Notes under the pieces: model-generated | The model's input: only the letters and a program-made list of their open reading frames with translations | Databases searched by the model: none | What the model was told of the DNA's origin: nothing | Translations under genes and position numbers: made by a program | Shown: positions 34,699 through 43,082 of the stretch, piece after piece | Layout: every line of letters starts with the position of its first letter | How positions within the stretch are numbered: the stretch's first letter is position 1 | Source: Nocardia alni | GTDB lineage: Bacteria; Actinomycetota; Actinomycetes; Mycobacteriales; Mycobacteriaceae | DNA length: 64,000 bases | Direction of reading: 5' to 3' | Assembly (NCBI RefSeq): GCF_019038435.1 | Contig: NZ_JAGPOX010000002.1 | Coordinates: 62,001-126,000, forward strand

Positions 34699-35946
34699 TC
34701 ACGCGCCGAGCAGGATGACGCGGGCGGCCCCGGTGACGTCTGCGACCGTCGGGCGGATCCCGGCGACCTGGCACAGCAACTCGATGTCATCGAGGAAACC
34801 GTCGTCGAACGCGTCTGGGTCGTCGATGCCCATCGCGGCCAGGGCCTGCTCGATCACACCCGGTTCGGCCCCCCATGCCCCGCTCAGCGCACCGTCGTTG
34901 AACGTCGCCAGCGTTTCTCCGTCCCGGCTGACCAGGAACGTCTGGTCGGCGTTGACGCTGAAGTGGCAGGAGACAGCGAAGGTGCCGCGGGACAGTTCCG
35001 GGCGTGTCGCTCCCTGGTCGCCTCCGTCCTCGACGAGCAGGGCATGTGGGCCGAGGCCGAACGCAGCCACGACCTGGCTGTCGTAGGCGCTCTCGTCACT
35101 GACCCGTCGCTGGAGCTCAGCCCATGTGGCGGTGGCGATCTGGCTGTCGTCGGCCCCGAGGCGGCGCAGGGCCTCATCCGGATCGACGTCGTGGATCACG
35201 GTCAGGCAGTAGCCGCCGTCCATGGCTCCCAGGCCCTCTTCCATCCACGGAGGCCGATCGCCGTTCTCCTCGCCATCCTCGCCATCCTCGTCATTTTCGT
35301 CGGGGGCAGCCGATACCCCCGTGGCAGGCTGCTCGACGTGGCCGAGGCCGAATTCCCAGCGCACATCATCGCCGGGGCCGACCAGCACAAGCTCCGAGCC
35401 TTCCGGGCCACGCCGCGGGAACCGCCAGGTCAACCAGGTGTCGGCCTGGTCGAGCGACCGAGCATCAACCGGTTTGATAGACCAATACCCGCCGGTCCGC
35501 TTGCTCGTGGACACCAGGGACTCACCGTCGGCACTGCGATTCACGGTGTACTTACCGTCGTCCGACATCAGGACACGGTTCCCGCGAATCTGGGCCACCG
35601 GCGCCCGCTCGCCCAGTGACTCCGGCACGATCGGGCCGTGCAGCAGGCTGTACACGGGCATCGCGGCCTCGGAGATTATTCCGTCCCCGTCGTTGGTGAC
35701 ATGGAGTGTCGACCAGCGGAGTTCGGGCAGGTCAGCACGCCACAAGACCTCGTTGCCCTGGTAGACCGCGAAAATCCCCTCCTGTCCGAGGCAGAGAGTG
35801 CCCGCGGCGCCTGCCGACCAGGTGACGGTGCCATCGCGATCAGCGATCACCGCACGGCCGTCGGCGTCGTAGCGCAGCGACCATTCACCCGACGGTGATA
35901 GCACCGATTTGATCAGTTTCTCGCAATGGCGTAGCACTCGACCCAT
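34699..35946 (-). CDS. Hypothetical protein: bulb-lectin-like N-terminus and DUF6461-like C-terminus
   Basis: 415 residues, ATG at 35946 after AGGAAG. The N-terminal 60 residues (SPSGEWSLRYDADGRAVIADRDGTVTW...LCLGQEGIFAVYQGNEVLWRADL) look like repeats of a beta-prism lectin. The middle is a second beta-rich repeat (VLMSDDGKYTVNRSADGESLVSTSKRTGGYWSI) and an acidic linker rich in Glu/Asp. The C-terminal 170 residues (GGYCLTVIHDVDPDEALRRLGADDSQ...) resemble DUF6461 proteins. No signal peptide is seen. It is unrelated to catabolism and may belong to a polymorphic-toxin or self-recognition type function, which is a guess. Confidence 0.6.
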   Translation of the reverse strand: MGRVLRHCEKLIKSVLSPSGEWSLRYDADGRAVIADRDGTVTWSAGAAGTLCLGQEGIFAVYQGNEVLWRADLPELRWSTLHVTNDGDGIISEAAMPVYSLLHGPIVPESLGERAPVAQIRGNRVLMSDDGKYTVNRSADGESLVSTSKRTGGYWSIKPVDARSLDQADTWLTWRFPRRGPEGSELVLVGPGDDVRWEFGLGHVEQPATGVSAAPDENDEDGEDGEENGDRPPWMEEGLGAMDGGYCLTVIHDVDPDEALRRLGADDSQIATATWAELQRRVSDESAYDSQVVAAFGLGPHALLVEDGGDQGATRPELSRGTFAVSCHFSVNADQTFLVSRDGETLATFNDGALSGAWGAEPGVIEQALAAMGIDDPDAFDDGFLDDIELLCQVAGIRPTVADVTGAARVILLGA

Positions 35947-36264
35947 CGTAAAACTTCCTGACTCGTTGAAACTGTGTGCGTCGAGCCTTCCACAAGCATG
36001 CCGTATATGCGTACGACACCATGCGAACCGATCTCACGTCGCTGCGCAGAACACCGGCCTGGCCGACAGCATCGAGATGTTCCAGATCGGCGGCTACGCC
36101 TACGACCTCGAGACCAGGACGGGTAACCACGCGACGGCACTGCGCATCCACACCACGACCCTGGGTGCAGCACCCCGGGCATCGCTGCGTCAACGCCGGA
36201 TTCCGGCCGGCTGCACCGCTACCCTCTGGCCTCACACGTTCGCCAGGTTTCTTAGTCTGTTTGT
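35947..36264. other. Non-coding interval
   Basis: About 320 bp between the DUF6461-like gene and operator site 6. No ORF with a good ribosome site was found. It presumably holds the leftward promoter of the gene ending at 34699; no consensus -35/-10 pair is convincing. Confidence 0.5.
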
Positions 36265-36288
36265 CAATAGTCGCCTAGTAGACTATTG
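36265..36288. promoter_or_regulatory. Operator-like inverted repeat, site 6 (best copy)
   Basis: Perfect arms CAATAGTC (36265-36272) and GACTATTG (36281-36288) around spacer GCCTAGTA; the 12-bp halves agree at 10 of 12 positions. It lies 139 bp before the start at 36427. This is the copy that defines the arm-8-arm design seen at the other sites. Confidence 0.7.
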
Positions 36289-36426
36289 TGACGTAATGTA
36301 CATCACGTGAAGGGGGCCGTGGATTGTATCGAAAATTCGATGACCAGCAGTTGCTGGAACAGGACTATCGGCCGGGCTCTCTGTAGTACCAGGCGCGAGA
36401 AGCCGAGGAAGAGAAGGAGATTCGGC

Positions 36427-38166
36427 ATGGTGGACATCACGCGCCCCTGGGTCGTGGACAACGAACTCAGTGCCCGCTGGCCCATCTATACCCGGGGCAA
36501 TGTCGGCGAAGTGTCGTCCACCGCCGCGACGCCGCTGTTCTGGAGCATGGTCGGCGGCCCGCCGGCCGAGCGGGAGTGGAAGCAGGCCCTGGCCGAGTTC
36601 GGCGCCTTCGACCTCGATGAATTTCGCTCGGACGTCATCGACATCCAGGGCCTGGTGCACGGGTACGTCTATCTGAACCTGTCCAATATGCGAACCTTCG
36701 GTGCGCGCATGCCCGGCGCCACGCCGGACCTCATGGACCGAACGTATCTGGGGGACAACGAGGCTCCGCCGTATGTGCCGCATCCGGACGACGACAGGCC
36801 CGAGTACACCGATCGGATTCTGGCGACGGTCCAGCGGGTGCTCGGTGAAACGGCGCGTCCGGACGTCGACGAACACCGCGAACTCGCCGAAAAGCTGCGG
36901 TCACAGCGGCCCGAACTGTCCGAACTGAGCGACAAGGAACTCGTCGCTCGTGAACGCGGGGTGATGTCGCTCGAGTACCCGCCGCTGCTCCGCACACATC
37001 TGCGCATGGTCTACGAGGGTTCGGTGGTGACCGGCGCGCTGGACGAGGCGCTGGCGCCGCTCGGTGACCCGGGGCTGACCGTCCGGCTGATGAGCGGACT
37101 GGGCAACATCGCGTCCGCGGCTCCCAACGAAGCCATGTGGCGGCTCGGCCGTGAGGTCGCGTCCTCCGACTCGCTCACCGCGGAATTCGACAAGGGTGTG
37201 GCCGGTCTCGATGAGCGGCTGCGCGCGTCGTCGGATCCGGCGAGCATCGCGTTCGTCGCGGGTTTCGATGAACTGCTGTACCGCTTCGGGTCCAGGTCGA
37301 CCCAGGAATGGGAGGCGAACGCGAAGACGTGGGAATCGTTCCCGGCCATTCCGCTGGGCATGATCGACCGCATGCGGTTGCAGCCGGGGAGCAAGGATCC
37401 GGTGGAGCAGGGCAAGCGTCTGCGCGCGGAACGGGAGGCGCTGCTCGATGACGTCCGTGCGCGCCTGGCCGACAAGCCGGACCAGCTCGCCGCGCTCGAG
37501 AATGTGCTGCGGTCGGTCACTGTCTACTCGATCGCCCGAGAACAAAGTAAGACCAACACGATTCGCGTGCTGCACGAGGCTCGGCTGTGTCTTGTCGAAC
37601 TCGGCCGTCGTTACGCCGAGCATGGGATCTTCGAGCGCCCCGATGACATCGTCATGGTGCGTGAGGACGAACTCGACGCGTTGGTGGACGACCCGGGGTC
37701 GTTCGCCGAGACGATCGCGGAACGCTGGGAATGGTGGAAGAAGCTGTCGGAGTTGGAGCCTCCGCTGATCGTCGAACGAGGCAAGGTGCCGCCGGTTACC
37801 GAGTGGTCGAAGCGCGTGAATTCGACTGCGGACGTTGCGGTCTCGGGCGAGGTGCTCACCGGGCTGTCCGCGTGCGCGGGTGTGGCGACGGGCCGGGCGC
37901 GGATCATCGAGGACCCCGAGGACGGCGTGGACCTGGAGCCCGGTGAGATCCTGGTCGCGCCGTGGACGGATCCGGGGTGGACTCCGCTGTTCACCTCGGC
38001 CGAGGCCGTGGTGGTCAACGTCGGATCGTCGATGAGTCACGCCGCCATCGTCAGCCGTGAGCTGGGTATTCCGTGTGTGCTCGGCGTGAAGGACGCGACC
38101 AAGCGCATCACGGACGGAGTCATGCTCACCGTCGACGGCGCGGCGGGGACAGTGACCGTGCACTGA
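36427..38166 (+). CDS. PEP-utilising enzyme-like protein lacking the ATP-grasp domain
   Basis: 579 residues, ATG at 36427 after AGGAGA. The C-terminal 90 residues are the swivelling phosphohistidine domain: GLSACAGVATGRARIIEDPED, GEILVAPWTDPGWTPLF, and the signature GSSMSHAAIVSRELGIPC with the phosphorylated His near residue 538. The preceding 450 helical residues resemble the substrate domain of rifampin phosphotransferase and the central part of PEP synthase. The N-terminal ATP-grasp domain of those enzymes (about 300 residues) is absent. Phenylphosphate synthase alpha subunits have this layout and need a separate ATP-grasp subunit; none is seen nearby. A substrate phosphotransferase role is inferred. 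Confidence 0.82.
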   Translation: MVDITRPWVVDNELSARWPIYTRGNVGEVSSTAATPLFWSMVGGPPAEREWKQALAEFGAFDLDEFRSDVIDIQGLVHGYVYLNLSNMRTFGARMPGATPDLMDRTYLGDNEAPPYVPHPDDDRPEYTDRILATVQRVLGETARPDVDEHRELAEKLRSQRPELSELSDKELVARERGVMSLEYPPLLRTHLRMVYEGSVVTGALDEALAPLGDPGLTVRLMSGLGNIASAAPNEAMWRLGREVASSDSLTAEFDKGVAGLDERLRASSDPASIAFVAGFDELLYRFGSRSTQEWEANAKTWESFPAIPLGMIDRMRLQPGSKDPVEQGKRLRAEREALLDDVRARLADKPDQLAALENVLRSVTVYSIAREQSKTNTIRVLHEARLCLVELGRRYAEHGIFERPDDIVMVREDELDALVDDPGSFAETIAERWEWWKKLSELEPPLIVERGKVPPVTEWSKRVNSTADVAVSGEVLTGLSACAGVATGRARIIEDPEDGVDLEPGEILVAPWTDPGWTPLFTSAEAVVVNVGSSMSHAAIVSRELGIPCVLGVKDATKRITDGVMLTVDGAAGTVTVH

Positions 38167-38216
38167 ACCGGCCGGGCCCCGGGAGTAATTGCGCACTGTT
38201 GCAAGGGAATTGGTGG

Positions 38217-38243
38217 CCCGCCGATGTCGATGACATCGGCGGG
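38217..38243. terminator. Hairpin terminator
   Basis: Perfect 12-bp stem CCCGCCGATGTC (38217-38228) with GACATCGGCGGG (38232-38243) and a 3-nt loop, after the stop at 38166 and before the convergent gene end at 38398. Confidence 0.7.
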
Positions 38244-38261
38244 ACACAGTCGGTCCGGCAG

Positions 38262-38394
38262 CTGCGGCCACGGTGATGCCGCCCAGGTGATGGCGGTACA
38301 TCAGTTGCAGGAACAGCACCGACGCGGCTTGGCCGCGGGCGGCGGCGAGGGCGTCCAGTTCGGCCTGGGTCAGGGCGCGTCGGTTGCCCGGGCC
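38262..38394 (-). pseudogene. Possible DUF305-like fragment
   Basis: Directly after the thiolase stop, on the same strand, an open stretch reads RALTQAELDALAAARGQAA and then FLQLMYRHHLGGITVAAAA. This resembles the C-terminal part of DUF305 proteins (ELxxLxxAxGxxFDxxFLxxMIxHHxGAxxMA). No start codon with ribosome site and no upstream domain half are present. It is at most a remnant; the match is by eye over about 40 residues. Confidence 0.35.
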
Positions 38395-38397
38395 GTG

Positions 38398-39588
38398 TCA
38401 GTGCACGCGGCGCAGCAGCGCGGCGAGGGCCTGCCCACCACCGATGCACATGGTGACTATGCCGAGTTCGAGATCGTCGCGCACGAGAGTCTTGGCGACC
38501 CGCAGTGTCAGGATGCCGCCGGTGGCCCCGACCGGATGCCCGAGCGCGATCGCCCCGCCGTACGGATTGGTCTTGGCCGGATCGAGCCCGGCGTCGCGGA
38601 TGACCGCCACCGCCTGCGAGGCGAACGCCTCGTTCAGCTCGACGACGTCGATGTCGCCGGGGGACATCCCGGTCTGCTCGAACAGTTTGGCCAGGGCGGG
38701 CACCGGCGCGTAACCCATCAGCTCCGGCTCCATCGCCGCGGTGGCGACGGACTCGATGACCGCCAACCCGCCCAAACCCCGTTCCGCGGCAACGGATTCG
38801 CGGGCCAGAACCACGACACCGGCCCCGTCGTTGATGCCGGAGGCATTTCCCGCGGTGACCGTGCCGCCCTTTTCGAACGCCGGTCGCAGCGCCGCGAGCG
38901 TATCGACCGTGGTCTGCGGCTTGGGGTGCTCATCGGTGTCGACCGTGACGGACTTTCCGCCGCGCCCGGTGACCTCCACGGGAACGATCTCCTCGGCGAA
39001 GGCGCGGCGGGCCGCTTCGGTCGCTGCGCGGCGTTGTGATTCGGCCGCGAACTCGTCCTGTCGAGTCCGCTCGATCCCGTACTTGCGTGCGACGTTCTCG
39101 GCGGTCACGCCCATGTGGACATCGTTGAACGGGTCGGTCAACATGGCGACGGTGCCGTCGATGAGATTGCGGTCGCCGAGTTTGTACCCAGCGCGGGCGC
39201 CGAAGTCGTAGAACGGCATCCGGGACATATTCTCGTCACCACCCGCCAGGGCGAAGTCCACACCACCCCAACGCATCTGCATCGCCGCGGACCAGATGGC
39301 CTGGAGTCCGGAACCGCACAGCCGGTTGACCGTGTACGCGGGCACGGAGGTGGGCAGCCCGGCCGCCAGTGCCACCCGTCGTGCGTTGTAGGCATCGGGT
39401 CCGACCTGGCCGATGCATCCCATGACCACTTCATCGATGTCCGCGGCGGCGACTCCGGCACGGGTGAGCGCCGCCTTCGCGGCGGTGGCGCCCAGTTCGT
39501 GCGCGGGCACGTCGGTGAATGCGCCACCGAATCGTCCGATGGGTGTGCGGGCGCCGTCGACGATGACGATCCGTTCCGGTTGCGACAT
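38398..39588 (-). CDS. Thiolase (acetyl-CoA acetyltransferase)
   Basis: 396 residues, ATG at 39588 after GGAG. Catalytic Cys in VNRLCGSGLQAIWSAAMQM, His in NPYGGAIALGHPVGATGG, and second Cys in VTMCIGGGQALAALL; NEAFASQAVAVIRD is also present. Length and motifs are those of typical degradative/biosynthetic thiolases such as FadA/AtoB. It is in a leftward pair with the thioesterase (39-bp gap), controlled from the divergent promoter at site 7. It is probably the terminal thiolysis step for a shorter acyl-CoA. Confidence 0.93.
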   Translation of the reverse strand: MSQPERIVIVDGARTPIGRFGGAFTDVPAHELGATAAKAALTRAGVAAADIDEVVMGCIGQVGPDAYNARRVALAAGLPTSVPAYTVNRLCGSGLQAIWSAAMQMRWGGVDFALAGGDENMSRMPFYDFGARAGYKLGDRNLIDGTVAMLTDPFNDVHMGVTAENVARKYGIERTRQDEFAAESQRRAATEAARRAFAEEIVPVEVTGRGGKSVTVDTDEHPKPQTTVDTLAALRPAFEKGGTVTAGNASGINDGAGVVVLARESVAAERGLGGLAVIESVATAAMEPELMGYAPVPALAKLFEQTGMSPGDIDVVELNEAFASQAVAVIRDAGLDPAKTNPYGGAIALGHPVGATGGILTLRVAKTLVRDDLELGIVTMCIGGGQALAALLRRVH

Positions 39589-39627
39589 GGTGTTGAAACT
39601 CCAATCTGTTTCGCGGTCGCCGAAGTG

Positions 39628-40506
39628 TCAGCGACCGAGGATGCCTTCCTGTACGACCGTCGCCGCGAGTTCGCCGCTGCGGTTGTACAGTCGGCCCGAG
39701 GCCAGGCCGCGGCCGTTCTGAGTGCTCGGGGAATGCTGGTCGTACAGCAGCCAGTCCGAGAAGTCCGCGTCGTGGTGAAACCAGATCGCGTGGTCCAGTG
39801 ACGCGATGAAGCCCGGTCCGCGTGTCGTTCGCCTGGCGGCGAGCATGACCGGGTCCAGCAGCGTCATATCGCTGAGGTAGGTGAGCATGCAGCGATTCAG
39901 GACGCTATCCTGCGGTACGGGGGCATCGGCGCGGATCCAGAGGGTATTGCGTGGGGGCGGGGGCTGCGGGTGGTCGATCGCGATGCGCGGCGGTGCGTTC
40001 ACATAGCGGATGTCGAAGGCCCGTTTCCGGACCCACCAGCCGTCGTGCTCAGCGGCGTACGGAGCGAGTTGTTCCTCGATTCGACGCAGGGATTCCGGGG
40101 CCGGTGCGGCGGGAATCGGGTGCGTGTCCTGGACACCGGGGACGCGTCCGCCGAAGTGCGCCATCGCCTCGAAGATCGTGGTCTGGTCCTGGATCGCGGT
40201 CACTCGGTAGCTCGAGACAGCATCTTCCCGGAGGCGTTCGACGGCGTAATCGACGGGGATCGTCGGATTACCCTGTCGCACAAAGTAACAGTGTAGGCCG
40301 AGCGGTTCATGGCCACGGCCGGAGGCCGGCCTCGCCGCCGCCATCAGGGCTTGCGCGGCGATATGGCCCCCGAACACCCGCTGGCGCTCTTCGTCCGGTT
40401 GTGGTCCTCGATACAGGTCGGCGCCGATCTCATCGAGGTCGAGGACGCGAAGGATCTGTCCGATCGTCGTTGCCAACTGCTCTCCAGGCTGTGCGATCCA
40501 CTGCAC
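39628..40506 (-). CDS. Acyl-CoA thioesterase II (TesB-like)
   Basis: 292 residues from GTG at 40506. A TTG at 40578 would add 24 residues with no family similarity and would lie in the operator. Two hotdog halves: GDLYRGPQPDEERQRVFGGHIAAQALMAAA, LGLHCYFVRQGNPTIPVDYAVERLREDAVSSYRVTAIQ and, in the C-terminal half, IASLDHAIWFHHDADFSDWLLYDQHSP with the Asp of the Asp-Gln-Thr triad. It hydrolyses acyl-CoA to free acid and CoA, useful for release of dead-end or excess acyl-CoA. The ribosome site is weak, so the start is uncertain. Confidence 0.88.
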   Translation of the reverse strand: MQWIAQPGEQLATTIGQILRVLDLDEIGADLYRGPQPDEERQRVFGGHIAAQALMAAARPASGRGHEPLGLHCYFVRQGNPTIPVDYAVERLREDAVSSYRVTAIQDQTTIFEAMAHFGGRVPGVQDTHPIPAAPAPESLRRIEEQLAPYAAEHDGWWVRKRAFDIRYVNAPPRIAIDHPQPPPPRNTLWIRADAPVPQDSVLNRCMLTYLSDMTLLDPVMLAARRTTRGPGFIASLDHAIWFHHDADFSDWLLYDQHSPSTQNGRGLASGRLYNRSGELAATVVQEGILGR

Positions 40507-40568
40507 TGTCGTCGTGCGGCCGTAGGGTCCGGACCGGCGGTTATAATCCAGCCAATCACTCTTGGCAT

Positions 40569-40592
40569 AAATAATCAACTAGTAGAGTATAT
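40569..40592. promoter_or_regulatory. Operator-like inverted repeat, site 7 (divergent promoter)
   Basis: Left arm AAATAATC (40569-40576), spacer AACTAGTA, right arm GAGTATAT (40585-40592). Halves agree at 9 of 12 positions. It lies between the thioesterase start (40506) and the oxidoreductase start (40685). Confidence 0.6.
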
Positions 40593-40684
40593 TGGTCGAT
40601 CGGGCTGAAGTGGACGTTCGCCGGGTGGCCCACAGCGACAAACCAGGGGCGCCGTCACCTCGGCGGGCGCCGAAGGATGAAGGG

Positions 40685-41809
40685 ATGCACATGCGTACCT
40701 CGGGCCGCGGCGCCGATCCGATCGGAGTGGGAATCGTGGGGCTCAGCGCCTCGGGTGGTTGGGCGGCGAGCGCACACGTTCCGGCTCTTGCGAGTCTCGA
40801 CGGATACGAATTGCGGGGGCTGGTGGCCAGCAGCATGACCTCCGCGCGGGCGGCCGGCGAGAAATTCGGTGTGCCGATGGTATTCGACGATGTGAGCCAT
40901 CTGGTCGAACAGGACGCGATAGACCTCGTCGTGGTCACGGTCAAAGTTCCCGAGCACGGACACCTCGTGAACCGGGCCCTCGAGGCCGGCAAGGCCGTGC
41001 TCTGTGAATGGCCGCTGGGCAACGGACTGCGCGAGACCGAACGGTTGGCCGAAGCCGCCGGGAGCAGCGGGACGCCCGGCTTCGTGGGACTGCAAGCGCG
41101 GTCCGCGCCGACCGTTCAGTACCTTCGCGACCTCGTGGCCGAAGGCTATGTGGGCGAGGTTCTCTCCACCACGCTGATCGGATCCGGCGGCTCGTGGGGC
41201 GCGGCAGTACGCGGGCGGGATGCATACACCCTGGACGCGTCGAACGGTGCGACCATGCTGACGATTCCGTTCGGTCACACGATCGATGCGCTGACGATGG
41301 TTCTGGGCGAATTCGATGAGGTCGCGGCCACCACCGCGACTCGACGGCAGCGGGTGACGAACTCCGATACCGGAGAGACTGTTTCGATGACCGCCAAGGA
41401 TCAGATCGCGGTCTCCGGCGTGCTCACCGGTGGCGCCGTGGCGTCGGTGCACTTTCGCGGGGGCGTGAGTTCGGGAACGAACCTGCACTGGGAGATCAAC
41501 GGGACAGAGGGAGACCTGGTGCTGATCGGCAACACCGGACATCTGCAGCTGGCCGCTGTCGAGTTGCGCGGGGGTCGCGAAGGTCGTGCGCTGACGTCGT
41601 TGCCCACGCCCGCGCGATATGAGCTCGCACCACGCGCCCTGCTGAAGGATGCGCCCAGGGCTTACAACGTCGCTCAGGCGTATCTGCAGATCGAACAGGA
41701 TTTGGCGACCGGTACGACCGTCGCGCCGACCTTCGCGCACGCGGCGCGGCGGCACCGGGAACTGGCGCGCGTGGAGCGCCAGGCGGAGATAACAGCAATT
41801 GATCGATAA
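40685..41809 (+). CDS. Gfo/Idh/MocA family oxidoreductase
   Basis: 374 residues. ATG at 40685 has GAAGG about 9 bp upstream; the open frame extends to 40592 but that part overlaps the operator. N-terminal Rossmann IGVGIVGLSASGGWAASAHVPALASLDGYELRGLVAS, then VVVTVKVPEHGHLVNRALEAGKAVLCEWPLGNGL with the EWP in place of the usual EKP motif. The C-terminal domain NGATMLTIPFGHTIDALTMVLGEF carries the conserved His. It is an NAD(P)-dependent dehydrogenase acting on a cyclic or sugar-like alcohol or ketone; the substrate is not predictable. Confidence 0.88.
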   Translation: MHMRTSGRGADPIGVGIVGLSASGGWAASAHVPALASLDGYELRGLVASSMTSARAAGEKFGVPMVFDDVSHLVEQDAIDLVVVTVKVPEHGHLVNRALEAGKAVLCEWPLGNGLRETERLAEAAGSSGTPGFVGLQARSAPTVQYLRDLVAEGYVGEVLSTTLIGSGGSWGAAVRGRDAYTLDASNGATMLTIPFGHTIDALTMVLGEFDEVAATTATRRQRVTNSDTGETVSMTAKDQIAVSGVLTGGAVASVHFRGGVSSGTNLHWEINGTEGDLVLIGNTGHLQLAAVELRGGREGRALTSLPTPARYELAPRALLKDAPRAYNVAQAYLQIEQDLATGTTVAPTFAHAARRHRELARVERQAEITAIDR

Positions 41810-41827
41810 TGCATCCTTAGACTATTT
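41804..41827. promoter_or_regulatory. Operator-like site 8 (half-site type)
   Basis: Right arm GACTATTT (41820-41827) fits the consensus exactly; the left arm CGATAATG (41804-41811) is poor. A second ACTATT half-site follows in direct orientation at 41835-41842. It lies about 100 bp before the AveC-like gene and overlaps the previous stop codon. Confidence 0.4.
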
Positions 41828-41928
41828 ATCACCATACTATTGATGCGGTAGTTCTCTCGCGGCCGAAGGTGGGGCGGGTGGCATCGGCGGCCTCGATGGA
41901 TGTCTGCGCGTATCTCGGAGGTGATCAG

Positions 41929-42939
41929 ATGGCAACTGCTACGGGTGCACAGATGGGTGCACACAGGAATTCCGTACGGTCCCTGGATAAGACGAGCAAG
42001 ATCTGGTTGGGTTCGGCAGCGACTGTGTTCGTCGTCGTCTGCCTGCTGATCACGGGTCTGAAGGGGCATCACGCGGTGGCGCTGGATCCGAGATACGGCA
42101 CGCCCCCTCCGCCCGACCTGCCGTATTCGGTCGGGAACAATGTCGGCTGCACGATTGTCATGACCTTGATCGGTTTGGTCGGCGTCGCACTGGGGATCTA
42201 TCAATGGATACGGACGAGATCCGTGCTTCCGCTGATGATCGCGCTGAGTGGGGCGGTGATCTGTATCCCGGAGGTCTTCTTCGATGTCATGGGCGCCGTG
42301 TATTTCCCATGGAGCGCTACACAACCGCTCGGAAATGCCTACGAGATTCTGGGCCGTCATATGCCGTGGTGGATCGTGGCCGGATGGTTCGGCTACGGGG
42401 TCTTCAGCTACTTCATGTTCTCGGTGCTCGCCGCCAAGCCGAAAACCAGGACATTGTGGTTGATGCTCCTGGGCGCGGCCGTGGGTGACGTCGTCTTCGA
42501 AGAGATCTTGTTGAAGTTCGGCGTCTACCACTACTACGGCAATCAGCCGTTGATTATCGTGTCGCAACTGCCCTGGTGGTGGATTCCCTGCAACTCCATC
42601 GGAGTCTTCCTGGCCGCAGCCCTGGCATATCGTTTCCGATCGGCGCTGCACGGCTGGCGCTCGCTCCTGATGTTCATCATCACCCCTCTATCGGTCACCA
42701 CGGTATACGGAGCGATCGCACTCCCCTCCTGGATAGCGGTAAACCGCGACTACCCCTGGCTGCCGACCCAACTTCTCGGCCTCGCGACAATCGGCCTGGG
42801 TATCGCCGTCTTTGCCCTGATCCTTCGACTCGTCTTGGACCGCAATCCCGCCGACCTGAATTACGCACCATCCACACAGACAGCCGAATTCAACGACCCG
42901 TTCCCACCACTCGATCAACGAACCGCCACCACTGGATGA
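41929..42939 (+). CDS. AveC-family (spirocyclase-like) integral membrane protein
   Basis: 336 residues. ATG at 41929 has an almost perfect ribosome site, GGAGGTGATC, at 41917-41926; upstream in-frame starts are not supported. About seven membrane helices, for example IWLGSAATVFVVVCLLITG, VGCTIVMTLIGLVGVALGIY, MPWWIVAGWFGYGVFSYFMF and LLGLATIGLGIAVFALILRL. The loops IPEVFFDVMGAVYFPW, GDVVFEEILLKFGVYHYYG and QLPWWWIPCNSIG resemble the AveC-like proteins common in mycolate actinobacteria. AveC itself has spirocyclase/dehydratase activity in avermectin biosynthesis; the role of catabolic-cluster members is unknown. Confidence 0.7.
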   Translation: MATATGAQMGAHRNSVRSLDKTSKIWLGSAATVFVVVCLLITGLKGHHAVALDPRYGTPPPPDLPYSVGNNVGCTIVMTLIGLVGVALGIYQWIRTRSVLPLMIALSGAVICIPEVFFDVMGAVYFPWSATQPLGNAYEILGRHMPWWIVAGWFGYGVFSYFMFSVLAAKPKTRTLWLMLLGAAVGDVVFEEILLKFGVYHYYGNQPLIIVSQLPWWWIPCNSIGVFLAAALAYRFRSALHGWRSLLMFIITPLSVTTVYGAIALPSWIAVNRDYPWLPTQLLGLATIGLGIAVFALILRLVLDRNPADLNYAPSTQTAEFNDPFPPLDQRTATTG

Positions 42940-42947
42940 TCCGTACA

Positions 42948-42988
42948 CGGACCTCGCCCGAGACGCCGTCGGTCCCGGCCGAGGTCCG
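42948..42988 (+). terminator. Possible hairpin terminator
   Basis: CGGACCTCG (42948-42956) pairs perfectly with CGAGGTCCG (42980-42988), 23-nt loop, just after the stop at 42939. It marks the right edge of the catabolic supercluster. Confidence 0.45.
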
Positions 42989-43082
42989 TCGGTCGGCTGT
43001 TGCGGCAGGCGCACGGTGATGCCTGGCCTGGCGGGGTTCTCAACTACGATGACGGGGAATCCGAGCCGAAGGGTGGCCCCCT

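Noticed and set aside
35909..36310. Open frame of 133 residues upstream of the PEP-utilising gene
   Set aside because: It overlaps the operator at 36265, lacks a ribosome site, and has the composition of non-coding sequence.
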